A stretch of 25,266 nucleotides of DNA from a virus, in IMG/VR virus record IMGVR_UViG_3300023284_000153, positions 1 to 25,266 of that record; one strand, given 5' to 3'. The notes under the pieces were generated by a model, which ran no database searches, was not told the DNA's origin, and was given only the letters and a program-made list of their open reading frames with translations. The translations under genes and the position numbers were made by a program. Below, in pieces: positions 1-7,279 of this stretch (positions are counted from its first letter, which is position 1; the number at the start of each line of letters is the position of its first letter).

Positions 1-1
1 G

Positions 2-610
2 GGGGCACTTAATATTGACGGGTCTAGGATTGAAGGCCAGAAGCCCGCAGTTCCACAGCCAGCATTTAATTCTCCAACAGGTAAAATATATGGGTTCAAA
101 GCAGGAGAAGGCAGAAACGGAGAAATGTCTGATAATTCACAGGGCCGATGGCCTGCCAACCTGATACATGACGGGAGCGAAGAAGTAGAGAGGCGGTTTC
201 CTGAAACTAAAAGCGGAACAATATTACCGCACCATAAGGCAAGAGAATCAGAAAATAATTGTATGAGTGGAAAGAATTATGCTCGAACTGGCCGGACATC
301 TATTGGCGATGAGGGCTCCGCTTCTCGGTTTTTCTATTGTGCCAAGGCTTCAAAGGAAGAAAGGGAACGCCATAACTTACATCCCACAGTCAAGCCCATT
401 TCGTTAATGGAATATCTCATTAAGCTAGTTACTCCCAAAAATGGGACGGTTCTTGATCCTTTCGCCGGTAGCGGCTCCACACTGATAGCTGCTAAGAAGT
501 TGGGCCATAAATATATTGGCATAGAATTGAATCCTGAATATATCGAGATAGCTAAGAAACGGCTTGAAAGAGCCGCCCACGAACCAGATTTATTTGAGGT
601 TATTGGCTAA
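2..610 (+). CDS. Site-specific DNA methyltransferase, C-terminal part (5' end outside window)
   Basis: The frame is open from base 2, so the gene begins upstream; the internal ATG at 125 is not the true start. The visible 202 residues begin with GALNIDGSRI, followed by GRWPANLIHDG, both typical of the C-terminal half of phage N6-adenine/N4-cytosine methyltransferases. Near the end DPFAGSGSTLIAAKKLG is the SAM-binding motif I, followed by YIGIELNPEYIEIAKKRL. Finding motif I at the C-terminus implies the beta-class motif order, with the catalytic (D/N/S)PPY motif upstream of the window. The enzyme would methylate phage DNA, probably to evade host restriction; base and recognition site cannot be told. 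It ends 34 bases before rtcB. Confidence 0.93.
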   Translation, partial: GALNIDGSRIEGQKPAVPQPAFNSPTGKIYGFKAGEGRNGEMSDNSQGRWPANLIHDGSEEVERRFPETKSGTILPHHKARESENNCMSGKNYARTGRTSIGDEGSASRFFYCAKASKEERERHNLHPTVKPISLMEYLIKLVTPKNGTVLDPFAGSGSTLIAAKKLGHKYIGIELNPEYIEIAKKRLERAAHEPDLFEVIG

Positions 611-644
611 TGAAAACTGTAATTACATTGAGAGGAGGTAGATA

Positions 645-1871
645 ATGTCAAGCTATAAAGTCATTCTTTCGCCCAAAAGAAATTTCCCTATCAAAACATG
701 GACGGCACACGTTCCAATAGAAGACGAAGCAAAAAAACAGCTTTACAATATTGCAGACATGTCGTTCGTTGATGGACTTTCGGTAATGCCGGACGTGCAC
801 TGGGGAATGGGTGCGACTATCGGGAGCGTTATTATTAGCCGTAAAGCCGTTATGCCTTCGGCGGTCGGCGTCGATATCGGTTGTGGTATGATAGCTCAAG
901 AGACATCATTAACAGCAGAGCAAATCCCAGACAAGATTAAAATAGTTCGTGAGTTTATCGAAAAAGCTGTGCCGCATGGCAAGACCTTTACGAAAAAGGA
1001 TATCGGAGCGTGGCACGACGCACCATCAGACGTAAATGATGCGTTCAAGCCATTGGTCAATGGCGCTGTAAGCATATTTGAGAAACACCCGAAAGTTATA
1101 CGTGCCGACATTTTGAACGGTCGCAACCATCTCGGAACCTTGGGTGGCGGAAACCATTTCATTGAACTATGCACGGACGAACGCGGCAAGGTTTGGGTTA
1201 TGTTACACAGCGGGTCTCGTGGAATTGGTAACACCATTGGCCGATATTTTATCGAGAAGGCTAAGAAACTAATGGACAAATTCTTGATAGAGTTGCCGGA
1301 TAGAGACTTGGCTTACCTTCCACTTGGCACACAGGAATACAAAGACTACGTCGGGGCTGTAAATTGGTGCCAAGACTACGCACGGATAAACCGCGAAGTA
1401 ATGATGCGCCGGACTATCGAGGCCATGGTAGGCAGTAGTTTATTCCCGTCGTTTTCACTCGAAGAGATGGCCATCAACTGTCACCACAACTATGTCACTT
1501 GGGAGAACCACAAAGGGAAGAACGTAATCATTACTAGAAAGGGAGCCGTTCGTGCCCGTGAAGGCGATCTTGGAATAATCCCCGGAAGTATGGGGGCGAA
1601 GAGTTACATCGTAGAGGGGCTAGGCAATCCCGAGAGTTTCCACTCTTGCAGTCACGGTGCAGGGCGGGCGATGTCAAGAAAGCAAGCGGAAAAACAATTT
1701 ACTTTGAGCGATCATGAAAAGGCCACGACCGGCGTTGAATGCCGAAAGGATGAATCAGTAATCGATGAAACCCCCGGCGCATACAAAGACATTGACAAGG
1801 TGATGGAATCTCAGGGTGATTTAGTGAAAATTCGACACACCTTGAAACAATTTCTTTGCGTAAAGGGATAG
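645..1871 (+). CDS. rtcB: RtcB-type RNA-splicing/repair ligase
   Basis: A 408-residue protein, the same length as E. coli RtcB and also ending in CVKG. RtcB joins 2',3'-cyclic phosphate (or 3'-phosphate) and 5'-OH RNA ends using GTP and Mn2+. All signature motifs are present: SVMPDVHWGMGATIGS (about 46-61), GVDIGCGM with metal ligand Cys80, LGGGNHF with His171, LHSGSRG with His188, the CHHN pair His280/281, and SCSHGAGR with the guanylylated His337. ARAEGD-like (REGDLG) and GSMGAKSY segments complete the active site. It therefore looks catalytically intact. A strong AGAGGAGGT ribosome site sits just before the ATG. In a phage the likely role is repair of tRNA or other RNA cut by host defence nucleases. 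No archease gene was seen next to it. Confidence 0.97.
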   Translation: MSSYKVILSPKRNFPIKTWTAHVPIEDEAKKQLYNIADMSFVDGLSVMPDVHWGMGATIGSVIISRKAVMPSAVGVDIGCGMIAQETSLTAEQIPDKIKIVREFIEKAVPHGKTFTKKDIGAWHDAPSDVNDAFKPLVNGAVSIFEKHPKVIRADILNGRNHLGTLGGGNHFIELCTDERGKVWVMLHSGSRGIGNTIGRYFIEKAKKLMDKFLIELPDRDLAYLPLGTQEYKDYVGAVNWCQDYARINREVMMRRTIEAMVGSSLFPSFSLEEMAINCHHNYVTWENHKGKNVIITRKGAVRAREGDLGIIPGSMGAKSYIVEGLGNPESFHSCSHGAGRAMSRKQAEKQFTLSDHEKATTGVECRKDESVIDETPGAYKDIDKVMESQGDLVKIRHTLKQFLCVKG

Positions 1872-1900
1872 TTGACACGTGCCTCCCACTAGATTAGAGT
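1872..1900 (+). promoter_or_regulatory. Sigma70-type promoter
   Basis: Perfect -35 TTGACA at 1872-1877, a 17-bp spacer, and -10 TAGAGT at 1895-1900 (4 of 6 to TATAAT). It lies in one of the few true intergenic gaps, just after the rtcB stop. Transcription would start near 1906-1908 and read into the hairpin at 1950-1988 and then the replication initiator gene. Confidence 0.6.
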
Positions 1901-1949
1901 CTTTGGTATGGAAACGGGTAGATTCGAGAGAGGTCTTTTTTCTTCATAC

Positions 1950-1988
1950 AGCCCCCCGCCCGTTTCCAAACGTTAGGGGGCTTTTTTT
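1950..1988 (+). terminator. Rho-independent terminator or attenuator directly before the initiator gene
   Basis: AGCCCCC (1950-1956) pairs with GGGGGCT (1976-1982), and an inner CGTTT/AAACG stem (1961-1965, 1968-1972) lies inside; a run of seven T (1982-1988) follows and ends at the ATG of the next gene. The GGGGG arm is also the only Shine-Dalgarno-like sequence before that ATG. Upstream GGAAACGGG (1910-1918) is a perfect complement of CCCGTTTCC (1959-1967), a possible antiterminator. The hairpin is seen directly; attenuation is inference. Confidence 0.65.
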
Positions 1989-2774
1989 ATGCCTAAACAT
2001 CCGGCGATTACAGCCGTGAAAGACGTGATCAAAACGCTATTAAAAGAGAAGCCGATTGCTTATAGGCGAGACTTCGCTCATTTGTTCGGCGGTGTTATGC
2101 CAGCCTTGTTTCTTAGTCAGTTGTTCTTTTGGTCAGACTTGGGAGAAGACGAAAACGGCTGGATTTATAAGACCATGGAAGAGTGGGAAAAGGAAACCGG
2201 CATGACGCGAAGTGAGCAAGAGTCGGCCAGAAGGAAGCTAAAAAAGAAGAAGGTTTTGCTAGAAAAATACTTCCGTAGAAGCGGCAAAAAGCTATATAAG
2301 GTCGATATGGATGTGCTGACAAATGCACTTTTGAAGCAATCGGGAATGCAGGATATAAGAACGGTCAAGCCGATATCCCGCAATGGCCGTTCCGATATCC
2401 CGCAATCTATTACAGAGATTACTCCAGAGACTACGTCAGAGATTACAACAGATATTAAGAATGCGGGCGTTAAAGAGCCCGCCCCTTTTCAAATATTAGC
2501 TGAGGATTGGTGTGAGTTTGTAAAGATCGATATTAAAGATCTCACAGCCAAAGACTGGAAAGCAATACATCAGCACATTAAGAAGGGCGCGGATATTGAA
2601 CAGCTCAAAGCCCTATCCGGGGCTGCATGGAAAGAGAAGAAACACGACCTGACAACCTTGTATCATTCCAGGGCTTCATTGCTTCCCAAGATCAAACCGA
2701 AGGATGAAAAGCTGTTTTGGACAGTCGAAGAAATGATGGAGAGGGACAGACAATCAAAAACAAAGACGAACTAA
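1989..2774 (+). CDS. Phage replication initiator / replisome organiser
   Basis: A 261-residue protein. The N-terminal 110 residues (AYRRDFAHLFGG, LFLSQLFFWSD, then a helical TMEEWEKETGMTRSEQ region and a basic KLKKKKVLLEKYF stretch) resemble the winged-helix DNA-binding domain of phage replication organisers. A low-complexity linker around residues 137-160 (SITEITPETTSEITTDI) is encoded by tandem 12-bp DNA repeats, as in initiators that carry the origin inside their own gene. The C-terminal 90 residues would bind the loader or helicase. The ATG abuts the terminator T-run; the only SD-like sequence is GGGGG inside the hairpin. The following gene for an AAA+ loader supports the assignment. The function rests on motif resemblance and context. 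Confidence 0.75.
   Translation: MPKHPAITAVKDVIKTLLKEKPIAYRRDFAHLFGGVMPALFLSQLFFWSDLGEDENGWIYKTMEEWEKETGMTRSEQESARRKLKKKKVLLEKYFRRSGKKLYKVDMDVLTNALLKQSGMQDIRTVKPISRNGRSDIPQSITEITPETTSEITTDIKNAGVKEPAPFQILAEDWCEFVKIDIKDLTAKDWKAIHQHIKKGADIEQLKALSGAAWKEKKHDLTTLYHSRASLLPKIKPKDEKLFWTVEEMMERDRQSKTKTN
2370..2460 (+). repeat. Iteron-like repeats, candidate replication origin
   Basis: Inside the initiator gene a 15-bp sequence CCGATATCCCGCAAT occurs at 2370-2384 and again at 2392-2406. It is followed by three 12-bp-spaced copies of CAGAGAYTAC starting at 2413, 2425 and 2437, and a degenerate fourth (CAGATATTAA) at 2449. Exact periodicity and location within the initiator gene match the lambda-O type of origin. 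Origin function is inferred. Confidence 0.5.
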
Positions 2775-3307
2775 TTAAGAAGTATGTTGATCTCATGAGA
2801 GAAAGACTTTCCGGCGCTTTAGGCGACTTGCCTGAAAATGGACTGTGGGAATCTCAAACACGAGCCGCCAATAATTCGCCACCGCTATGGATTTTCGGTA
2901 AAGCGGGAACAGGAAAAACAACGGTGGCCCACAGGATCGCGCTGGATATTTACAAGTCAGGACTAGAACCATATGAAAACGGCTACTCATGCAAGGAGAA
3001 CGAACCTAAACCAATACCATTTATGGCTTACTCACTTTGTCGAGAATTTCAAAAGGCGAGCCTAGACAACGAAGACTATGAACCAACCGACCTTTTGTAT
3101 GTGATCGATGATATCGACAAGATCAAAATGACTGAATTCCGAGAGGAGCAATTTTTCATATTCTTTGACCGCTGCCTAAAATTAAAACGAAAGCTGATAG
3201 TTACTAGCCAGAAGAGCATGAAAGAATTCTCCCAGATGTTCTCAGGTGATTTTGTAGGCGCAGTTAACCGGCGCTTGGATGCTATTTTTAAGGAGGTAGA
3301 ATTATGA
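2717..3307 (+). CDS. DnaC-like AAA+ ATPase, probable helicase loader
   Basis: Walker A GKAGTGKT (residues 61-68 from the TTG start), Walker B LLYVIDDID (126-134), a sensor-1-like IVTSQ (161-165) and an RR pair (185-186) define a small DnaC/IstB-type P-loop ATPase. It would load the replicative helicase together with the initiator encoded just upstream. The start is uncertain: the longest frame begins with TTG at 2717, overlapping the initiator by 58 bases, while the first in-frame ATG is at 2795 and gives 170 residues; neither has a convincing ribosome site. It ends in a 4-base ATGA overlap with the next gene. Confidence 0.85.
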   Translation: MDSRRNDGEGQTIKNKDELIKKYVDLMRERLSGALGDLPENGLWESQTRAANNSPPLWIFGKAGTGKTTVAHRIALDIYKSGLEPYENGYSCKENEPKPIPFMAYSLCREFQKASLDNEDYEPTDLLYVIDDIDKIKMTEFREEQFFIFFDRCLKLKRKLIVTSQKSMKEFSQMFSGDFVGAVNRRLDAIFKEVEL

Positions 3308-3699
3308 ACAATCAGTTACAAGAAAGGCTAATCAAAAGCATGGATGAAATTGCAAGCTGGATAGAAAGCTCGAAGGAATTTGCAATAGAACATGCACCGG
3401 AAGTTGCTCAAGAGATTCTTACAAGAGGATTAATGGCAGGCTGGACGCATATTATCGTATCGGTTCTGTTTTTCGCGGCGGGAATTATCTTATTCAGAAT
3501 AGGAAGCACTGTGATTATTCATCGTGATTATGGTGATACAAAATATAAATCATCGAGATTTGAAGGCGGGCAATGGTTAGCTTTAATAGCTGGAAACATT
3601 ATTGGCTTAGTAATACTCGGAACAGGATTTTATAAGATTGCGATAATTACCATGACACCAAAACTATATCTCTTGGAGCACATCAGGAGATATCTGTAA
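3304..3699 (+). CDS. Small membrane protein, phage type
   Basis: A 131-residue protein with a soluble helical N-terminus (about 1-45, including SKEFAIEHAPEVAQEIL) and two hydrophobic segments, about 46-66 (HIIVSVLFFAAGIILF) and 90-110 (LALIAGNIIGLVILGTGFY). The layout resembles unnamed phage membrane proteins whose N-terminus carries a HAPxxxQE-like motif. Strong AAGGAGGT ribosome site at 3291-3297 and ATGA overlap with the loader. A holin-like role is possible but not shown. Confidence 0.8.
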   Translation: MNNQLQERLIKSMDEIASWIESSKEFAIEHAPEVAQEILTRGLMAGWTHIIVSVLFFAAGIILFRIGSTVIIHRDYGDTKYKSSRFEGGQWLALIAGNIIGLVILGTGFYKIAIITMTPKLYLLEHIRRYL

Positions 3700-3722
3700 A
3701 TGAGATCCTTGGAATTAATCAA

Positions 3723-4064
3723 ATGAATCAAGAGGTTGGAATTGTGACCGAAGAGGTTAAAATACTTAGGGATGCGCTTGATAAATGTTTTACTGAAAGC
3801 ACCGTAAACGAACCTGTATTATATGAACAAGCATTGTCTAAAATATGCGGCATAAGTAGAGAAGCCTTGAAACAAACTAACCTGAGAAAGGAACTACCGA
3901 ATGGGCAAGATATGGGAGATTTGCAACGGCGCAAGCAGGATGCCATTTTACAAATACACCATTACTCCCAAGTTATCAAAACCCTTGATGAGCATATGAC
4001 ACATGAACTGAAAAATGACGGCAATACCAAATTTATCGACAAAGAGACTGAGGAGGCATATTAG
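3723..4064 (+). CDS. Hypothetical protein, ILRxAL family member 1
   Basis: A 113-residue protein with TEEVKILRDALDKC at residues 9-22. The same EVxILRxAL motif opens five other small proteins in this window. The remainder is charged and helical (DLQRRKQDAILQIHHYSQVIKTLDE). A 9-codon micro-ORF (3700-3726) starts immediately after the upstream stop and ends overlapping this ATG, possibly coupling translation. No membrane segment or known domain. Confidence 0.75.
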   Translation: MNQEVGIVTEEVKILRDALDKCFTESTVNEPVLYEQALSKICGISREALKQTNLRKELPNGQDMGDLQRRKQDAILQIHHYSQVIKTLDEHMTHELKNDGNTKFIDKETEEAY

Positions 4065-4373
4065 ATGACTAAGAAAACGAAGATATATAAAAAGGCGCTT
4101 GAAAGAATCAGGCATGGCCGTGATAAGAACAATGATGGGCTGCCATTGATGAGACATGCGCTCTTGGGAATTGCCATAGATGCATTGGAAGAGGGTGCTA
4201 GAATTATAGACGAGCCGAGTGAGGAGGATAGAAATTTTATTGATAGGATGGAGTCTCGACTTGAAGGAATGATTGTCCCAAAGAATGCAACCACTATAGA
4301 TATTTTGAGATTAACAAATGAAGATTTAGGGGCTGTGCTATCTAAACTAAAACAGGCCTGGGGAATGAAATGA
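4065..4373 (+). CDS. Hypothetical protein, ILRxAL family member 2
   Basis: A 102-residue soluble protein. Its N-terminus TKIYKKALERI aligns with the ILRxAL motif, the middle has ALEEGARIIDEPSEEDR and the end has KLKQAWG. The last two segments closely match the protein at 7272 (EADAIKDGPSEEDR and KLQQAWG), and the DNA under PSEEDR is nearly identical (AGTGAGGAGGAYAGAAA). Ribosome site GAGGAGG at 4050-4056. Function unknown. Confidence 0.75.
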   Translation: MTKKTKIYKKALERIRHGRDKNNDGLPLMRHALLGIAIDALEEGARIIDEPSEEDRNFIDRMESRLEGMIVPKNATTIDILRLTNEDLGAVLSKLKQAWGMK

Positions 4374-4621
4374 GATCAGTAGGAGAATACATGGCCTCAG
4401 AACTTCGGCAACCTAATCCCGAAGCGGCGGCCCTTTTCAAAAAACTAGCGGCTGAAAGTAAAGACATTGAGGAAGAAAAAAAACAGCCCGAAGGCAAGAC
4501 TGTAAAATTCAACTGCATGGACTGCGGCATACTTACAGAATTCCCAGATACAGACACAGCTTTAGATGGGGACTGTAAGAAGTGTGGAAAGCCCATTTTC
4601 AGAGTGAAGGATAAGAAATGA
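4370..4621 (+). CDS. Small zinc-ribbon protein
   Basis: An 83-residue protein with a C-terminal ribbon: CMDCG about residue 49 and CKKCGKPIF about residue 70, i.e. two CxxC knuckles that would bind one zinc. The N-terminal half is acidic and helical (AAALFKKLAAESKDIEEE). It overlaps both neighbours by ATGA. Function unknown; possibly a nucleic-acid or protein adaptor. Confidence 0.78.
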   Translation: MRSVGEYMASELRQPNPEAAALFKKLAAESKDIEEEKKQPEGKTVKFNCMDCGILTEFPDTDTALDGDCKKCGKPIFRVKDKK

Positions 4622-4800
4622 GCGCAAATGACGACAAATATTTACGAGCGATAGCAAAGATAATGGATAGGCTGATTAATGGGCCGGGCTGTAAGAGGGG
4701 TTCGAGATATTATGAATCTGCCGCCTTAGCTGAATATGAGTTTCTAAGAAAAAAGACAATAGCAATTACCGTGGAATTTCAAGAGGAGAACAAAGCGTAA
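4618..4800 (+). CDS. Hypothetical protein (60 aa)
   Basis: A small soluble protein starting at an ATGA overlap and ending one base into the next start (TAATG), so it sits inside an unbroken translational chain. It contains LRAIAKIMDRLINGPGCKRG and is mixed in charge. Not recognised. Confidence 0.65.
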   Translation: MSANDDKYLRAIAKIMDRLINGPGCKRGSRYYESAALAEYEFLRKKTIAITVEFQEENKA

Positions 4801-5198
4801 TGACTAAACAACCCAGATTATTTGAAAAGGTAGCAAGAGGTTATTTCAATATAGGCCAGAAAGAAATATTTTTCAGAAGCAAGTGGGAGGCTAACTATGC
4901 GTTATATCTAAACTTACTTAAAAAAAATGGCGACATCAGGAAATGGGAATATGAAGCCGACCTTTTTGTATTCAATGAAATTAAGTTTGGAACGAGAAGC
5001 TACAAGCCTGATTTCAAGATAACCAAACGAAATGGATCAATTTATTATGATGAGGTCAAGGGATGGATGACACCAAAAAGCAAAACACAATTAAAAAGAA
5101 TGAAGAAATACTATCCTGAGATAGTAATAAATGTTATAGGCAAAAAAGAATATACAGAGATTAAAAATAAACTTGGCAAGGTATTGAGGTTTTTCTAA
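4800..5198 (+). CDS. DUF1064-like PD-(D/E)XK nuclease
   Basis: A 132-residue protein with the DUF1064/phage endonuclease pattern: RSKWEANYALYL with Glu30, IRKWEYE, then YKPDFKI with Asp71 and DEVKGW with the E85-V-K87 motif. Glu30, Asp71, Glu85 and Lys87 fit a PD-(D/E)XK active site. Such proteins are thought to cut branched or damaged DNA during phage recombination or to act as Holliday-junction-like nucleases; the exact substrate is not known. Its place three genes before recA fits a recombination role. TAATG overlap at both ends. Confidence 0.82.
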   Translation: MTKQPRLFEKVARGYFNIGQKEIFFRSKWEANYALYLNLLKKNGDIRKWEYEADLFVFNEIKFGTRSYKPDFKITKRNGSIYYDEVKGWMTPKSKTQLKRMKKYYPEIVINVIGKKEYTEIKNKLGKVLRFF

Positions 5199-5422
5199 TG
5201 AAAACTAAAACATTAACTACGGAAGTAGAAATTCTTAGGGATGGGCTTGTGAAGGCAAAAGAATTAATAGGCAATTCAATTCCATATATTGACGCAGAGG
5301 ATGTTAATGGTGTATTGGAAATTCTCAATAAGACCATTAAACAAGCCGACGCAATAAAGGTCAGGCCGGATGATTTGGACAAGATCGAGCCAGCGCGAAC
5401 GGAAAGACTTGAGCATTCGTAA
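5198..5422 (+). CDS. Hypothetical protein, ILRxAL family member 3
   Basis: A 74-residue soluble protein. TTEVEILRDGLVKA (residues 7-20) and QADAIKVRPDDLDK (about 49-62) align with the head and tail motifs of the other family members (compare EADAIKDGPSEEDR at 7272). It starts one base into the nuclease stop and ends 11 bases before recA. Function unknown. Confidence 0.75.
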   Translation: MKTKTLTTEVEILRDGLVKAKELIGNSIPYIDAEDVNGVLEILNKTIKQADAIKVRPDDLDKIEPARTERLEHS

Positions 5423-5433
5423 GGGGGGATAGA

Positions 5434-6456
5434 ATGAAAAGCAAGAAAACTAAGAAGACCAAAGAGGAAGGATTCAAGCCGAAAGAAAACCTGAAACTTG
5501 CTATACAGGAAATTAATAAAATATTTGGACCAGGAGCACTCATGAGACTAGGAGAAAATAAACACACCAAGGCCCCGTCAATATCTACCGGCACGATAGG
5601 ATTAGATTTGGCTACTGGTATAGGCGGCGTTCCCAAGGGAAGGGTGATTGAAATATTTGGCCCGGCTGGATCTGGGAAGACAACCCTTGCGCTTCACTTA
5701 GTTGCAGAATGCCAGAAGAAAAAAGGCACAGTTGCATTTATAGATTCGGAACATGCTTTAGACGTAGACTATGCTAAAAACTTGGGCGTAAATATTGACG
5801 ATTTGCTTTGTTCACAGCCGGAAACCGCCGAAGAAACTTTAGAGATTGCAGATACTTTAGTAAAATCCAAAGCAGTAGATTTAATTGTAATTGATTCTGT
5901 CGCTGCTATGTGCACGAAGGCGGAACTTTTAGGAACGATGGGCCAGTCTCATGTTGGATTGTTACCGCGTTTAATGTCTCAGGCTTTACGTAAGCTCACG
6001 GCTACAGTTCACAAGACCGGAACTTGTTTGGTATTCATAAACCAGATTCGCATGAAGGTTAACATGGGGCCGTTTATGGGAAACCCCGAAATAACACCCG
6101 GAGGTCATGCGCTTAAGTTTCACGCTTCGATGAGAATAGACGTAAGGCACATTGCGAAAATAAACAAAGACGAAAATACCATAGGGTCAAGGGTGAGGGT
6201 GCGACTTGTCAAGAATAAAATGTCGGCCCCTTACCGATTTGCAGAACTTGACTTGATATTTGGCAAGGGATTTTCACGGGAAGCAAGCCTGATAGAAACC
6301 GGAATCATGAAAGGAATTATTGATCTCAAAGGGTCCTGGTATTCTTTTGGGGACGAAAAGCTGGGACAAGGAAAGTCTCAGGCCGGTGAACTTCTCAATG
6401 CGTCACCAAATTTAGAAGCCGAAATAATCAAGAAAATCATGGAGGTGCAAGAATGA
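5434..6456 (+). CDS. recA: RecA recombinase
   Basis: A 340-residue RecA, slightly shorter than the E. coli protein. Walker A GPAGSGKT (76-83), FIDSEHALD with the catalytic Glu106, Walker B DLIVIDSVAA (149-157), and the DNA-binding loop L2 beginning INQIRMK (203-209) and ending NPEITPGG. The C-terminal domain includes GSWYSFGDEKLGQG, as in bacterial RecA. It would carry out strand exchange in phage recombination or recombination-dependent replication. L2 reads NMGPFMGNPE instead of the usual GVMFGNPE, two residues longer. Ribosome site AAGGGGGG just before the ATG; ATGA overlap with the next gene. Confidence 0.96.
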   Translation: MKSKKTKKTKEEGFKPKENLKLAIQEINKIFGPGALMRLGENKHTKAPSISTGTIGLDLATGIGGVPKGRVIEIFGPAGSGKTTLALHLVAECQKKKGTVAFIDSEHALDVDYAKNLGVNIDDLLCSQPETAEETLEIADTLVKSKAVDLIVIDSVAAMCTKAELLGTMGQSHVGLLPRLMSQALRKLTATVHKTGTCLVFINQIRMKVNMGPFMGNPEITPGGHALKFHASMRIDVRHIAKINKDENTIGSRVRVRLVKNKMSAPYRFAELDLIFGKGFSREASLIETGIMKGIIDLKGSWYSFGDEKLGQGKSQAGELLNASPNLEAEIIKKIMEVQE

Positions 6457-6662
6457 AAATAGTAGCAACCGTTACAGATGTTGGTAGCGTTATCCACGCT
6501 GGTGGTCGTGCGGAATCCGTATCAGCTATTATTGAGATTCCGGATAACAGTGTGCCGGAAATTATTAAGCAGTATTTCAAAAGTAAGAAATGGGCATCGG
6601 AGGAGAAAAATCAACATTTCTATAAAGATTTGACATTTTCACTTCTTGAAGAAGATGAATGA
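6453..6662 (+). CDS. Hypothetical protein (69 aa)
   Basis: A small protein coupled to recA by an ATGA overlap. A beta-rich N-terminal half (MKIVATVTDVGSVIHAGG, SAIIEIP) is followed by an acidic end. No known domain; the position suggests expression with recA. Confidence 0.72.
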   Translation: MKIVATVTDVGSVIHAGGRAESVSAIIEIPDNSVPEIIKQYFKSKKWASEEKNQHFYKDLTFSLLEEDE

Positions 6663-6728
6663 GTTGAGAAAATCAAATGACTAATAAGAACCCCAGCGGA
6701 ACCCCGCTAATCCCGAGGAGGTGACAAG

Positions 6729-7136
6729 ATGAGCGTCAGAAAAAAGCCGAAAAGAAAATGCAAGGTTTGTCACGGCTGGATTGATTCGAAGGGTGAAAAG
6801 CAAATAGGACGGGCTTTTGAGTGGGCAGAATATGAGGAAGCCAAGAAATCAAAAATCCAATATGTAGAATACCCACCGGAACACAGGGCAGACTTTATCG
6901 AATCAGAACTAAATATGGCCCATTGGCATATTAGTAGTGCGGCTGTAGGGATGCAGAAAGGTGGATATACTGGAAAATTGTGGAATAAAGTTTTACGGGC
7001 TAGTGATGCGATTGAAGAGGCTAGGATGATATTTTGTAAAAAGAAACCGCCGACACAGAATGTAGACCATGAAGAAGAAGGCCATCCTATTGATATATGT
7101 GAGTGCTCTATTAAGAAGTTATGGGTTCCAGAATGA
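6729..7136 (+). CDS. Hypothetical protein with CxxC knuckle
   Basis: A 135-residue protein. The basic N-terminus RKKPKRKCKVCHGWI has one CxxC pair and further Cys/His lie at the end (DICECSIKK), so it may bind zinc. A textbook ribosome site CGAGGAGGTG precedes the ATG. A 15-codon micro-ORF at 6677-6724 ends inside that ribosome site. Not recognised. Confidence 0.75.
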   Translation: MSVRKKPKRKCKVCHGWIDSKGEKQIGRAFEWAEYEEAKKSKIQYVEYPPEHRADFIESELNMAHWHISSAAVGMQKGGYTGKLWNKVLRASDAIEEARMIFCKKKPPTQNVDHEEEGHPIDICECSIKKLWVPE

Positions 7137-7279
7137 CCACACCCGAAACACCGAAGCCCCTTACTGAGAAGGAACGCAAGGACCGGCTTGAAGAGTTGGG
7201 GATAACAGAGGAAGACATAGCGGAAACTGCTTATTATTGGCCTTGGGATACCAGGGGGACGCTAGGGCAAAATGACTGA
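7133..7279 (+). CDS. Short acidic hypothetical protein (48 aa)
   Basis: Starts at an ATGA overlap with the preceding stop and ends 8 bases inside the next gene. Residues 11-31 (TEKERKDRLEELGITEED) look like a charged helix, followed by an aromatic YYWPWD. Continuous coupling on both sides supports translation. Function unknown. Confidence 0.6.
   Translation: MTTPETPKPLTEKERKDRLEELGITEEDIAETAYYWPWDTRGTLGQND

Noticed and set aside
125-610. Methyltransferase gene starting at ATG 125
   Set aside because: The frame is open back to base 2 with conserved family sequence (GALNIDGSRI), so 125 is internal.
896-1279. Minus-strand open frame of 127 codons
   Set aside because: It is the antisense shadow of the rtcB gene, with no family resemblance.
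6695-6708. AGCGG-AACC-CCGCT hairpin before the gene at 6729, as a terminator
   Set aside because: Only 5 bp with no T-run, and it falls in a translated-looking micro-ORF.
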